Source of the DNA: Isochrysis galbana
Taxonomy: Eukaryota; Haptophyta; Isochrysidales; Isochrysidaceae
Assembly (NCBI GenBank): GCA_018136815.1
Contig: CM030931.1
Span: forward strand, 10,613,072 to 10,677,071
Length of the DNA stretch: 64,000 bases
Direction: 5' to 3'
Below, one piece after another: positions 21,198 to 30,403 of this stretch (the stretch's first letter is position 1; every line of letters starts with the position of its first letter). The translations under genes and the position numbers were made by a program. The notes under the pieces are model-generated. The model was given only the letters and a program-made list of their open reading frames with translations. It was not told the DNA's origin and made no database searches.

Positions 21198-21743
21198 CTA
21201 CAGACGCCCCTTCCTCCAGACACCCGAGCATAGACACTTCGGCCTAGTTCCGTGACACAACCCTTTGTACCCAGCAAGCAGCATTTGCATGCACGCTAGT
21301 TCATCACGGTCGGTATCGAGCTGCTTCAGAAGAAAGGTAGGCATCACGTGACATGGTCCTTCGTGCTCGGCTGCTTTGTGGCACCGAGGGCGACGTGGAG
21401 CGTCATCAGATGCGACCTGAAAGATCGCTGTAGCGTCCTGCAGTTGGGACTCCCCGCAGGGGCACATCGAAGAAGTGTTGTACTCGTCGGCGAGCACAAT
21501 CGTCAACCCGCGCGACGCAAGTGCGCGCACAAACTTCTTCTTGGGGAAAGTATCCCCAAATGACCCATCTCCTACCAGCACGATAGTTCTCTTCTTCTCG
21601 TCATTCGGGATGCAGCCTTCAGCAAGGGGCTCAGCGCAGGCGCTGCGGGGCAAGAGCAGGGCGGCGCCAGGAGAGAGAGAGGGAGGCGGCGGCGGCGCCA
21701 GGAGAGAGGGAGGCGGCGGCGGCCAAGCAGCCACCCGCGTCAA
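21198..21743 (-). CDS. TnpB/Fanzor-like nuclease, C-terminal fragment
   Basis: Open frame of 181 residues. The first 45 are low-complexity Pro/Leu and look unrelated. From residue 53 the order is VLVGDGSFGDTF, a KKKFVRAL helix, then TIVLADEYNTSSMCPCG, a pair of later Cys (C121, C131) and TDRDELACMQMLLAGYKGL. This matches the end of TnpB and its eukaryotic relatives (Fanzor): the (D/E)EYxTSxxCxxC zinc-ribbon entry and the final DRDxxAxxNM RuvC motif, with Asp145/Asp147. Differences are that the first Cys pair is CPC rather than CxxC, and Gln replaces the usual Asn in ACMQM. RuvC-I and the N-terminal domains are missing, so the piece is truncated or its 5' exons are gone. If intact, such proteins are RNA-guided DNA nucleases carried by transposons and giant viruses. 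Confidence 0.6.
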   Translation of the reverse strand: MTRVAAWPPPPPSLLAPPPPPSLSPGAALLLPRSACAEPLAEGCIPNDEKKRTIVLVGDGSFGDTFPKKKFVRALASRGLTIVLADEYNTSSMCPCGESQLQDATAIFQVASDDAPRRPRCHKAAEHEGPCHVMPTFLLKQLDTDRDELACMQMLLAGYKGLCHGTRPKCLCSGVWRKGRL

Positions 21744-21834
21744 AAAAAAAACACGCGCCCCCCCCCAAGAAAAAAATAAAGCAACCCTAAAAACAAAAGG
21801 CGCTCCCGTGTGCGTGCGAGCCTAAATTGTAACA

Positions 21835-22332
21835 ATGGGGAACGCCCCCGGGCGCGTCGATAGGAATGGCTTTGGAACGGGAAAGTACGAGGTGAACCTC
21901 CAGGACCCCAAGCAGGCATCTGCGCGGGTGGGGTGCAAAATGACTATCTTTTCCGAGCCCCACTCCAAAGGCGTGAGCTCGACCATCCACGGCCCGTCGG
22001 CCGACGACCCGCAAGCACAAGACAAGGGCCGTGAAGTCGTCGACCTGAAGGCGATCGGGTGGACGCACCCGGTGCGCTCGCTCGACGTCGAGTGCAGTGC
22101 GGACTCGGTGGAAACACCAACACAGCTGGCCCTCCGCTTCATCTTCGACAAAGTAATGCTGACCGCCTTGTTGGTCACGCTTGGGGTCGTCGCCGCGCTC
22201 GTAGCGGTGGTCGTCTTTGTCATCAGGACCGTGACCAAGCGATTATCCGCAGCGAATGCAAACTCAGGAGACTCCCTCTCCCCCCAGCGTCACGGGGGCG
22301 GCGGGGAGACGGCGAGGGAAAACACAGGCTGA
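21835..22332 (+). CDS. Single-span membrane protein with N-terminal MGN myristoylation motif, unknown
   Basis: Protein of 165 residues. It starts MGNAPG, a possible N-myristoylation signal. A hydrophilic domain of about 100 residues is followed by a strong membrane helix at about 110-132 (LLVTLGVVAALVAVVVFVIR) and a short basic tail. No family is recognised. Myristoyl-plus-C-terminal-helix architecture is found in some large DNA virus envelope proteins, but that is only a resemblance of layout. It is divergent from the TnpB-like fragment. Confidence 0.45.
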   Translation: MGNAPGRVDRNGFGTGKYEVNLQDPKQASARVGCKMTIFSEPHSKGVSSTIHGPSADDPQAQDKGREVVDLKAIGWTHPVRSLDVECSADSVETPTQLALRFIFDKVMLTALLVTLGVVAALVAVVVFVIRTVTKRLSAANANSGDSLSPQRHGGGGETARENTG

Positions 22333-22334
22333 GG

Positions 22335-22720
22335 GTGCAGACCGGCCTCGGGGACGCCGGCGTCGAGGCCCTCGCGCCCGCCTGCCGCCCGCTCGAGCTC
22401 CTGCACGTGCGCAGGAGAACCAGATCACGAGCGCCGGCTTGCGGACCCTCGCGGACGCGCGCATGCCCCACCTCCGCTCGCTCGCCCTCGCCGAGAACCC
22501 CGCGCTCATGGGGGGGCGGGGAGGCGCCCCCTTGGCCCAGATACTCCGCACCTCCCCCGAGCTGTGGATGCTCGACATCAGCGCCACCGGCGTGCAGGAC
22601 CAAGACATGACAAAGGAGCTCATGGATGCGTTTTCTCGGCATACATCCGTCACCGCCCTCTACATGCACGACCACGCCCTCACGCCGCGCGCCCCCTTCG
22701 CCTCCTTCTCCTCCATGTAA
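22335..22720 (+). pseudogene. Leucine-rich-repeat fragment with a 2-nt frame shift
   Basis: One frame gives LGDAGVEALAPACRPLELLHV (22350-22410) and the next frame continues with ENQITSAGLRTLADA and two more ribonuclease-inhibitor-type repeats (LRSLALAENP, LWMLDISATGV). Dropping two bases in GCGCAGGAG near 22410-22418 would keep one frame. Only about four repeats remain, so this is a broken or partial gene. Confidence 0.5.
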
Positions 22721-23100
22721 GTGAACAGTTTATCGAGCACATAATCGTGCTTCAGCTTAAGCTGCGCGTGCCGATTCCGATTGGAATCCTTCACCTTGTT
22801 GATGAGCGCAAACGCCCTACACGGGAGATCTCTGTGGGGCCACCTAACTCCACTCACGACACTCACCCACCCGCTCTTCTTAGAAAGCTTGGCGATGGAG
22901 TTGTACTCTCCGCAGTCAACGGATCCGCCGCCGCTACCGAAGGCTTCCTTCAGCCGATCTGGGGTGATGGATATCTCGGATATCCTGGCTTACCCCTAGT
23001 GGTAGTCTAGCCGCTAGGCGCTAGGCGGCCGTGTCCACTACCACTACACAAGCGTCAGCTCCGAATCTACAATAATAATCTAACTGAGCATTAGTACCAC
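22721..23100. other. Intergenic with a possible short coding fragment on the minus strand
   Basis: On the minus strand 22707-22840 reads RAFALINKVKDSNRNRHAQL then KLKHDYVLDKLFTYMEE, which looks like real protein rather than chance, but no family is recognised and there is no clear start. Confidence 0.3.
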
Positions 23101-23347
23101 TACATCGGCGACCTCAAATACGTCTTCGTGGGCATCGAAGTGTTCGAATTTGAGGCCGTCGACGAGATCGTCGCATTCGTATCGCCTGTAGGAGCGAACG
23201 ACTTTCCGTATCCCTACGCCATTGATAAGACCGGTAGGCATTACCTCATGCTCGAAAAGAAGCAGGGGTACATTGACCCGTACCACAGCTTTTACGACAT
23301 CGAAAAGAAGTTCAAGCTGACACACGAGGAGTGCGGTATACATCCGA
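23101..23347 (+). CDS. Conserved-looking protein fragment, unknown function
   Basis: An open frame with natural-looking sequence: YIGDLKYVFVGIEVFEFEAV, then VSPVGANDFPYPYAIDKTGR and YLMLEKKQG. Composition and hydrophobic pattern argue for true coding, with no clear start. From memory the SPVG-N-D-PYPYAID block resembles uncharacterised proteins of nucleocytoplasmic large DNA viruses; this could not be checked. The reverse frame is a shadow. Confidence 0.4.
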
Positions 23348-23486
23348 TGCACTCATTGAAGACGATCCTTTCAAGACAAGTGTGCATGCGGCTGCGCGGC
23401 GGCCACGTCATGCGTGACGCCCCCGCGCCTTCACGCTCCCTCGCCCTCCCACCCCTAGGATTGGGACTCCCTCGTGGTGGCCCCGC

Positions 23487-23535
23487 ATCGCGTATTTGGA
23501 AATGAGGGGTACCAAATGAAGGCAAACGACCTCAT
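23487..23535 (-). repeat. Fragment of the GGTCGTTTGCCTTC repeat
   Basis: The reverse complement gives GTCGTTTGCCTTCATTTGGT and the following 25 bp of the repeat. It directly abuts the LINE fragment at 23538, suggesting both belong to one retroelement family or a nested insertion. Confidence 0.65.
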
Positions 23536-23537
23536 AT

Positions 23538-24092
23538 ATGCACTTCAAACACGTCCTGCATAGGAGAATAGCCACGGCGAACCGGTTCGCTGATGATCCG
23601 ACGTGCCGCTTCTGCGGTATAGCCCCCGAAAGCTCCACCCACATAGCCACGTGCATCGCGACGGAGCCTATCTTCGAATTCATAGAAGGGCTTCTGGGGA
23701 TAAATCTTAGGCCGGGCTCTGAGACAGCCCAGCGTCTCTTTTGCTACCAGGTAGACAGACCGCATCCCTCCTCGGGATACTTAGGTATCCTGGCGTGGAG
23801 GTACATCCTCACGGACTTTTACAACATCCAATATGGCAACGCGGACGGTAGGTCCGTTAGAACAATCTTGAGAGCAATCCTTGCGAGATACCACTTATTA
23901 GTAACGGCGAAGGTCGGTTTCTTTCAAAGGTTTAAAAAACAACGCGAGAACATGGGGCTACACGCCCCGAGCAACAAACATATTCGGAAAATGATAAGCC
24001 CCCTATACACTATAGACAAGGATTTCAATCTAGGAACATCAGAGGACCTCTTGCAGGCGGCGAGAGGCCTGGACATCAGGAACATCACCTAG
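23538..24092 (+). CDS. LINE ORF2 C-terminal fragment with zf-RVT zinc motif
   Basis: 184 residues. The motif CRFCGIAPESSTHIATC (residues about 23-39, C-x2-C-x9-H-x3-C) is the zinc-binding segment found after the reverse transcriptase in many plant and algal LINEs. The remainder is helical and basic. No polymerase domain is present, so this is a 5'-truncated copy, the usual result of incomplete target-primed reverse transcription. Confidence 0.65.
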   Translation: MHFKHVLHRRIATANRFADDPTCRFCGIAPESSTHIATCIATEPIFEFIEGLLGINLRPGSETAQRLFCYQVDRPHPSSGYLGILAWRYILTDFYNIQYGNADGRSVRTILRAILARYHLLVTAKVGFFQRFKKQRENMGLHAPSNKHIRKMISPLYTIDKDFNLGTSEDLLQAARGLDIRNIT

Positions 24093-24247
24093 GGTAGCCA
24101 AATCTCTTAATAGGAACCGCACTGAAAACCAATAAAGATCTCACGTTATATAAATGAGGAAAATTCGAGTCGAAACTAGATCAAGAGACGAGCCACAATC
24201 TCCCACCCCCTTCTCTCCAACTCCCGGCCGTAGCAGCGCGCGCGGCC

Positions 24248-24400
24248 TCCCTGGAACCAGCTTCTCCGCTAAAGAGGGAACTGGGGAAGGGGAAGGGGGT
24301 TGTTAGGGGTTAAGGTTGGGTAGTAGGGAAGTACTCTAGCAAGCTGCCTCACGCCGCATACGTAGCGGGAATTTTTAAGAAGATTTTTTTTTAGAATGAG
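24248..24400 (+). repeat. 3' end of the ORF1 element, inverted relative to 16.3 kb
   Basis: Begins with the last codons of the ORF1-like gene (RPPWNQLLR, stop) and continues through the same 3' tail (TTAGGGGTTAAGGTTGGGTA then GGGAATTTTTAAGAAG). It is the reverse complement of 16347-16490 with small differences. Confidence 0.8.
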
Positions 24401-24659
24401 GGAAAACCCATTGAGGCGGTCCGGTCGACGCCGGCCGACTCTCCGGGAAAAAGCACCGGGGGGGGGGAGGAACTCTCGTCAACAAAGGGGAACGGCCCTT
24501 ACCAGCTCGCGCCGTGAGCGATCCTCGAGAAATAAGTGGCCGCGACTCGAGTAACCTGTGCCACTCCTAGGGTACTCTCCTCGACCTTGGGTCACTCCCT
24601 TCTCTCTCCCTCCTGTCGCCAGCCGCCCCCTACCCGTTTGCTAACGCAATCAGGGCCTG

Positions 24660-25152
24660 TTTCTCACCGCACTCCGTCGGGGGGGGTGCAAAATCCCCCC
24701 TCTCCCTCTCTCCACTCTCACCCCGCGTCGTCCCTGTGGCGCGTCGCCATGCGCGCGCCCTGGCCCGCTCTCAAAGGTCCTGTGGGGGCTCCCAGAGGGC
24801 CAGCAGGGCAGCTCAGGGGGCAGTGGAGGCTGGGGCTCAGCCCCTGGCCCCCCCTGCCTCTCGCCCACGCTTGCACGCTTGCCACGCTGGTCATGGGAGC
24901 CTCCCAGAGGCCCCTGTATGCCTGGCGACCAGGGACAAGGGGGGAGTCAGCTCGAGGGCAGGCCCAATGCGGGCGTGGGAGTGCGGCTCGCGGCCCGCGC
25001 CCACTGGGGGTCTGGGCTGTCTTGTTGAGTGCCCTGCCCCTGCCAGAGGGCAGGGGCTGGGGTTGAATGTACGGGCCCACCCCGGGGGGTGTCCGCGATG
25101 GAGAGAGGGGGGCGCGAGGCCCCCATTGACCCCCACTTATAAAAGTAGGTTG
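24660..25152 (+). repeat. SINE-like GC-rich repeat copy (subfamily B)
   Basis: Ends at 25152 with CCCCCACTTATAAAAGTAGG, an AT hairpin after a C run. The body is the inverted counterpart of 15115-15560. No coding sequence is supported. The stretch 25153-25497 that follows is the probable 3' flank of the methyltransferase gene. Confidence 0.7.
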
Positions 25153-25497
25153 AGCTCCGAATCTACAAATCTTTTCACAAGCTCGCTTGCCGAGCGGGCG
25201 TTCGCGTGCGGTGAAAACGTCGCCGTCCACCAATAAGCGCTCCCACCAACAGACACCACCTGGACACAGCAACACCCCTCCACATCATTTGGGAGCGGAG
25301 CGTGGCTGGATGAACCCGCTCGCGCTAGAAGTGCTCTGTTCATTTTTGCTTCCGGCGTCAGCGCGCAGCCTCATCGGCGCGCCTGAGATGCGGCGAATCA
25401 GCTCTTGCAAAATAACGAAACTTGATCCTCGCGGGTGGCGCAGTCCGTTTCTGGGAAATCGAGTACCACCCCACTTCCTCCATTTCATATCACGCTC

Positions 25498-27030
25498 TTA
25501 GATCTTAGGGGTTGTAGTTCGAGTCAGTCTCGTGGCGAAGAAAGAGTCACATCCGTGAAGATGTGTCCAGCTGCGCACACAGCGGCGCTCCCCTCCAAGC
25601 TCATCCGCGTCGCAGATGAAGGGTTCGAGCACTAGATTGGGCTCAATAGGTTCACACCGGAAGTCTCGGCCGGCATCCCGCGCTAAGAAGGCCGCAACCG
25701 TGCCCTCACCCTCGTCTCGTAATGGCGAGCAGGTCGAGTAGGTGAGGCTGCCGCCAGGCTTGACGCAGGCCGCCACAGCATCCAATAGAGCCCCTTGTAG
25801 CGAACATAGTTCACGCACTCGTGCCTCGGGCGATTGACGCAACTCTGGGTTTCTCCTGAGCGTGCCCAACCCGGAGCAAGGAGCATCACAAACCACGGCG
25901 TCCGCCATCGGCCCTCCATCCTCGCCTCCCTCGGCCGAGGGCGAGTGCTTTCGAAGCAGCATGAGTAGCTCCGCTGCATTCGTCCCGTCTCCTCCAACAG
26001 CTTGCACGCAATCGAGACCCAGACGTTTGGCGGACCTCAAGACAAGCTCCACCTTGGAGGGCTTGTCCAATGCAAGAAGCTTTCCTCGATTGGCCATCAG
26101 CTCCGCCAGATGCGCTGTCTTTCCACCAGGAGCGGCACACACCTCGAGCACGAGTCCACCACTCGGTGGCTGGGCAAGATGTCCAATTAATTGAGCCGCC
26201 GGATCCTGGACGGTCCAAAGGCCCTCCGCGAAGCCGGGGAGATTGCTCACGCTCCCTGCTCCTCGCACGTACAATGCGTTCGGAATTCCGGGCACACTCT
26301 CAACCTCGGCGCCTGAGGCACTCAGTGACGTTGCGACATCTTCGGCCGTTGACCGCAGCGTGTTGACTCGGATCGCCAACGGGGGCGCAATCTGATTCGC
26401 TGCAGCCCAAGCTGACACGCCGTCAATTCCAAGCTCCTTGCACAATTTGGAAAGCAGCCACTGAGGCATGCTATTGCGGATGGACATTGCATCGAGCGGC
26501 TGCAGCGTGTCCTCGGGCTGCACGAGCTGGCCAGCGTCTCGTCGCCGTACGAGATTACGGAGCACACCATTAACAAACTTGCGCACATGCGGCCGCCGCT
26601 CCAGAGACACGGCTTGATCGACTGCAGCGTGGTCCGCAGTGCGCATCTCGAGCAGCTCGTACGCGCCGATCCGCAGCGCGACCAGCGTGGCATTGTCGAC
26701 CTTATCGAGACGCGGTGCAAGTTGGACGAGCGCGTGGTCGAGTAGCCGCTCAGTCCTCAGCACGCCGTACACGAGCTGCGTTGCCAGTCCCGCATCGGGA
26801 GGCGGGAGCGCCTTGCGGAGCAGAGCGGTGTCCAGCGCTCTGCCCGCAAATGCACCGTCTCGTGCGCAGCGGAGCAGCACCTTGTGCGCGAGGAGGCGGC
26901 TTGGAGCGGCCTTTCCCCTCAGACTCCCCACCCCACCAGCGCCCTCCACCCTCTGCTCGCCGCACAGAGCCAGAAACAGGAGGGGAAGCGAGGAAGACGT
27001 CCACCGCCGTCGGGCGCACGAGGCCACCAT
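25498..27030 (-). CDS. RsmB-type rRNA (cytosine-5) methyltransferase, probably organellar
   Basis: 510 residues from the ATG at 27030. Residues 1-31 hold Arg-rich then hydrophobic sequence (SLPLLFLALCG), a signal-peptide-like leader that fits routing to a complex plastid. A NusB-like RNA-binding domain spans about 45-165 (GVLRTERLLDHAL, FVNGVLRNL). The Rossmann methyltransferase follows: SAM loop CAAPGGKT at 298-305, DAPCSG with Cys385 (release Cys) and TYSTC with catalytic Cys434. This NusB plus methyltransferase order defines RsmB/Sun, which methylates C967 of small-subunit rRNA in bacteria. A plastid rRNA target is inferred. Confidence 0.92.
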   Translation of the reverse strand: MVASCARRRWTSSSLPLLFLALCGEQRVEGAGGVGSLRGKAAPSRLLAHKVLLRCARDGAFAGRALDTALLRKALPPPDAGLATQLVYGVLRTERLLDHALVQLAPRLDKVDNATLVALRIGAYELLEMRTADHAAVDQAVSLERRPHVRKFVNGVLRNLVRRRDAGQLVQPEDTLQPLDAMSIRNSMPQWLLSKLCKELGIDGVSAWAAANQIAPPLAIRVNTLRSTAEDVATSLSASGAEVESVPGIPNALYVRGAGSVSNLPGFAEGLWTVQDPAAQLIGHLAQPPSGGLVLEVCAAPGGKTAHLAELMANRGKLLALDKPSKVELVLRSAKRLGLDCVQAVGGDGTNAAELLMLLRKHSPSAEGGEDGGPMADAVVCDAPCSGLGTLRRNPELRQSPEARVRELCSLQGALLDAVAACVKPGGSLTYSTCSPLRDEGEGTVAAFLARDAGRDFRCEPIEPNLVLEPFICDADELGGERRCVRSWTHLHGCDSFFATRLTRTTTPKI

Positions 27031-27290
27031 CCGACCAACCGCCAACTAATACAATACTACTCTGGAGTACTTACTACAGTATTGGTGCACCTTAGACCTT
27101 GCATGAATAGTGGTGCTGCACCATAAGACTAGCAGCCAGAATAACGGCATGCTTAACAGTATTTACCATGTCAGTAGGTAAAAAAAAAATCTGAAGATTC
27201 TGGGCTACACACCTACTAGTTATGGGACTCCCCTTCGATATCTACACCGCCCTTATCTTCCCTCCCTCCAGCCTCCAGCCCTTCTCCCCA

Positions 27291-27461
27291 GGTCGTTTGC
27301 CTTCATTTGGTACCCCTCGTTTCCAAATACGCGATGCGCCGCTCCCGGCACAAAAAATCTTCTAGTATTTGAGCAAAGGCACCCACCTCACAGTGCTCAA
27401 CCATGTCTTAAAATGGAATATCGCCTGATGATATAGTACTACTATATAGTACTCAAGCGAG
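27291..27461 (+). repeat. Left arm of a 170-bp inverted repeat pair
   Basis: Begins GGTCGTTTGCCTTCATTTGG and ends near ACTCAAGCGAG. The reverse complement at 30109-30275 matches nearly base for base, including the GCACAAAAAATCTTCTAGTA and CACAGTGCTCAACCATGTCT blocks. The stretch 27031-27290 before it is plain promoter-side DNA of the methyltransferase gene. Confidence 0.85.
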
Positions 27462-28093
27462 TGCAATGGATCATAAGAAAGATGGACGAGAACTTTGAAA
27501 ATTCATCACACCTCTCTTTCCGCCATATGCCAATTCTAAATCTGCCATGCAGGTTATGGCGGAAGCATTGGACGACATCAGTCCGCCGCCGCCGGTTGGG
27601 GTCAACGTACCTGTCCAACCCAAATAAGTTTTCGACGTACACTGTCGAATGCAAGTGCTTATTCCATTCATTAAATTTCAAGCACAGTACGAACATTAAA
27701 GACACCTTACACGCCATTTGCGAGATTGATAAATCATTCACACTGGCTTATATGAGACACACTCTCTTGAGCAACAAATTCACTGAGAAAACAATCATCA
27801 ATATGAGTCGTGATGATGACGAATTGGGATGGCCCATAGGCCATAGATACGGATAGGGCCTGAGGGCAAAGAGGAAGGGGCCAAGCCGGCGGCAGGCGCG
27901 GCTGAGGGAACGACTTCGGAGGTGCTGACGGGCTGAAGCCCGTCAGCAGAGGAAGGCGGGCAGGCGGGCTTGGGCGAGGGCGAGGACGGCGGCGAGAGCG
28001 ACATCGAGCGAGTGGCGAGAGGCGAGGGTGAGTGAGAGGAGGGCTGTGATGGCAGGGGCTGGCGAGGCGAGGCGAGGTTGTAGGGTATGAGTG
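27462..28093. other. Intergenic, AT-richer segment, no recognised gene
   Basis: 27461-27856 has an open frame of 131 residues with lower GC than its surroundings, but the sequence matches nothing known to me and its start adjoins a repeat. From 27857 the sequence is GC-rich and simple. Confidence 0.35.
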
Positions 28094-28240
28094 TTACGAG
28101 AGCGAGAGCGACGAGAGCGAGAGCGACGGATGACGACTGACGACAGGACGACGGAGAAAGACACCCAGGAAAACACTCCGACTCTTGCCCCACGACTTTT
28201 CTCACGTAACTCGACTAAGATCTAACTAACCCAAACACTT
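28094..28240. repeat. Dispersed repeat copy shared with 57520-57670
   Basis: Shared blocks in the same orientation include CGAGAGCGACGGATGACGAC-type sequence, ACACCCAGGAAAACAC and CCCCACGACTTT followed by CTCGACT and CCCAAACACT. Confidence 0.75.
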
Positions 28241-29588
28241 GCAGGTACTGGTCCGAATGGCGTGATGGCACCCCTCGGCCCCGTCTCGGTCGCTTTCTGC
28301 CTTTCACGCGCCTCCTTGTTCTCACGCAGTTGCTTGCAACTAAGTTTATACTTGGTTCGCCCATGGGGGGGCACGAGCCCCCCCCTCTCTCCACTCCTCC
28401 CCTGCCGTGGGGGAGGAACCACCCATCCTCCTGGCATGCCTGATGGCTTGCCAGGAGGCCACTGCCCTGCTGACCCACTCTCTCCTTGACAGGCTCGCCT
28501 GATTCGCGCGTCCTGGCCCCTCGTGGCCAGCCCATCGCTCCAACCCCCCCTCCCCCCCTGTTCGACAGGCAGACAGGTGCAGAGTGGGGGCCCCTGAGGC
28601 CCAGGAGCGCCAGCGAGGGAGAGGCAGGGGAGACCAGGGCCCAGCCCAAGCCTCCTCTGCCCCCTGAGCTGGCCTCCAGGAGCCTCCAGGGGGCGCCAGA
28701 GGCAGCTGCAGGCCTGTCGCAGGCGCGCCATCGCGCGTGCCTGCAGGAGAGGGGAGAGAGAGCGCGGAGAAGGGGGTGGGCGGAGCGAGGGCTCCGCTCA
28801 CCGGAAAATATGTAAGTCCCGCACCTGTTTACAGGAGAAGTCGGGACTGAGGACGCCGCCAGCCCGGTAGGCATGGGAGGAAGGGGGGAACGGATCACCG
28901 GGGGGAGGCGCGGGCCACCGACCATATCTAAGCCCTTTTCCCCTATCCCCCTAGTAGTGCACGGGGGGAGTCGCCTGATGGCGGGGGGGAAAGGGCCGGG
29001 AGAGAGGGGGTGTAGAAAGTTTTGCTGCGTGAGTAGAAAGTAGAGGGTCCACGGCCGCGTGTGCGGTGAGACTATTAAGAAGTTAATCTCACGCAGTTGC
29101 TTGGCATACTGCGCTTCCTCCTCCTTCTTCGCTGCCTCGAACGCGGAGATGTGAGGCTCCATGCCGGCGAGGTTCTCCATGGGCTCCCAGGTGTCGGCGC
29201 TCTCCGAGAAGCCCTCCCATCGAATCAGATACTCAGGCTTCCCCCGCACCAGCCGTCGAGCCACTATGAAGTCCACTTCATACATTCTGTCATCCTCATC
29301 CCCCTCCTCATTGCTCTTCCGACACTTCCTCCCCATGCACTCTGGCAACAAGCCGGAAAGCAAGCCGACGACCTCGGTCGCCGCGATCGCTGCAGTAATG
29401 CCGCATGCAAGCATTCGGTGCTTGCTCTGCGCGATGGTCACGATGGCGATGGAGCGCTCGTCACCAGCGGCCTTCTTCGACGCGCGCAGGAGCACTCCAT
29501 CATCGCGGCTGCGCGTCTTGACGATCGAGCACAGCGCCCTTGGACGACTGAGGGTGAGCAGGAGAATGTGGAGCCTGCTCGCTGCCAT
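28222..29588 (-). CDS. Chromodomain protein gene, coding region interrupted by a SINE-like insertion
   Basis: From the ATG at 29588 an N-terminal segment of about 95 residues of unknown type precedes a clear chromodomain at about 101-150: MYEVDFIVARR then EYLIRWEGFSESADTWEP, with Tyr103, Trp124 and Phe127 as aromatic-cage candidates. Such domains bind methylated lysine on histone tails. A charged helix follows, then KQLRE, where a 750-bp element (28337-29086) is inserted. If the element and one target copy are omitted the frame runs on without a break (KQLRENKEARERQK) to a stop at 28222. With the element present, the frame stays open for about 290 GC-rich codons that do not look like protein. 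Whether the allele still works is unknown. Confidence 0.6.
28337..29086 (-). mobile_element. SINE-like element (subfamily A) with 17-bp target duplication
   Basis: The 17-mer TCTCACGCAGTTGCTTG occurs at 28320-28336 and at 29087-29103, directly flanking the unit. On the minus strand the element ends with a palindrome-like AT hairpin close to AACTAAGTATAAACTTAGTT preceded by a G-rich stretch. No open frame of its own is supported. Related partial copies are at 40330-40496 and 56748-57065, and a sister subfamily is at 15.1 and 24.7 kb. Confidence 0.85.
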
Positions 29589-30108
29589 CTCTCCCGCTCC
29601 CGCGCCCGCGCTCCTTCCTCTCTTCCGCTCCCGCGCCCCTTCCTCTCTTCTGTTTGCACAACTCTCGGCCCTCGGCTCTCCGCTCACCCCCTTGTGATTA
29701 CATACATAAGTATGATGTTTTATCATATTACATGCCGTCAGTAGCTACTCGCCCTCTCGATCTATAATACAAGCAAACACCACAGCGCGCGGAGACAGAT
29801 GTCCGGTATCGTACGAAAACAGGAGTTTTATTGAAGAAAATACCAAATGAAGGAGAACGGAGCGAGAGAGATCGAATTGAGACGATTCTCTGCAACGGTC
29901 AACGGTATCTGGATATCTGACGGATACGGATACGGATACCCGGGTACCTGGAAGTATCTGGAATGTCAGGATTTACTATCTGGATATCCGGCTGCCTGGT
30001 AGCGCGGCGCACGATCCCTATATGGATACCTGGATCCGGCTACTTAATTAATAGGCAAAGATACCTGCTAGTATCTAGATATCTGGCAAACCGGATACTA
30101 GTCTTACT
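29589..30108. other. Promoter side of chromodomain gene, then degenerate GGATATCTGG repeats
   Basis: 29590-29660 is a CT-rich purine/pyrimidine tract upstream of the start. From 29900 to 30095 many imperfect copies of GGATAC / GGATATCTGG occur. No gene is seen. Confidence 0.55.
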
Positions 30109-30275
30109 CGCTTGAGTTCTGAGTACTATATATATCATCAGACGACATTCCATTTTTAGACATGGTTGAGCACTGTGAGGTTGGTGCCTTTGCTCAAATA
30201 CTAGAAGATTTTTTGTGCCGGGAGCGGCGCATCGCGTATTTGGAAACGAGGGGTACCTAATGAAGGCAAACGACC
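30109..30275 (-). repeat. Right arm of the 170-bp inverted repeat pair
   Basis: Reverse complement of 27291-27461 with only a few substitutions and small indels. It joins directly to a fragment of the ORF1 element at 30276. Confidence 0.85.
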
Positions 30276-30403
30276 TTCTTGTGGTCGGGAGGGGCAGCGG
30301 CAGCGGCCTGTGAGCGCTTCGGCTCCGGCGGCTTGGGTCGGCCCCGGTGGGGCGTCGTGACGGCGGGAAGCTGGGAGGTGGGAGCGGTCGGCGCGCGCTC
30401 CAT
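30276..30403 (-). repeat. 5' fragment of the ORF1/gag-like gene
   Basis: From the ATG at 30403 the frame reads MERAPTAPTSQLPAV then RGRPKPPEPKRSQ, the same N-terminus as the gene at 18046, and then runs into unrelated sequence. The leader after the ATG side (CAAAACAATAGTT) is also shared. Confidence 0.75.

Noticed and set aside
28730..29086. C-terminal extension of the chromodomain protein read through the insertion
   Set aside because: The sequence belongs to a repeat with target duplications and has no protein-like features.
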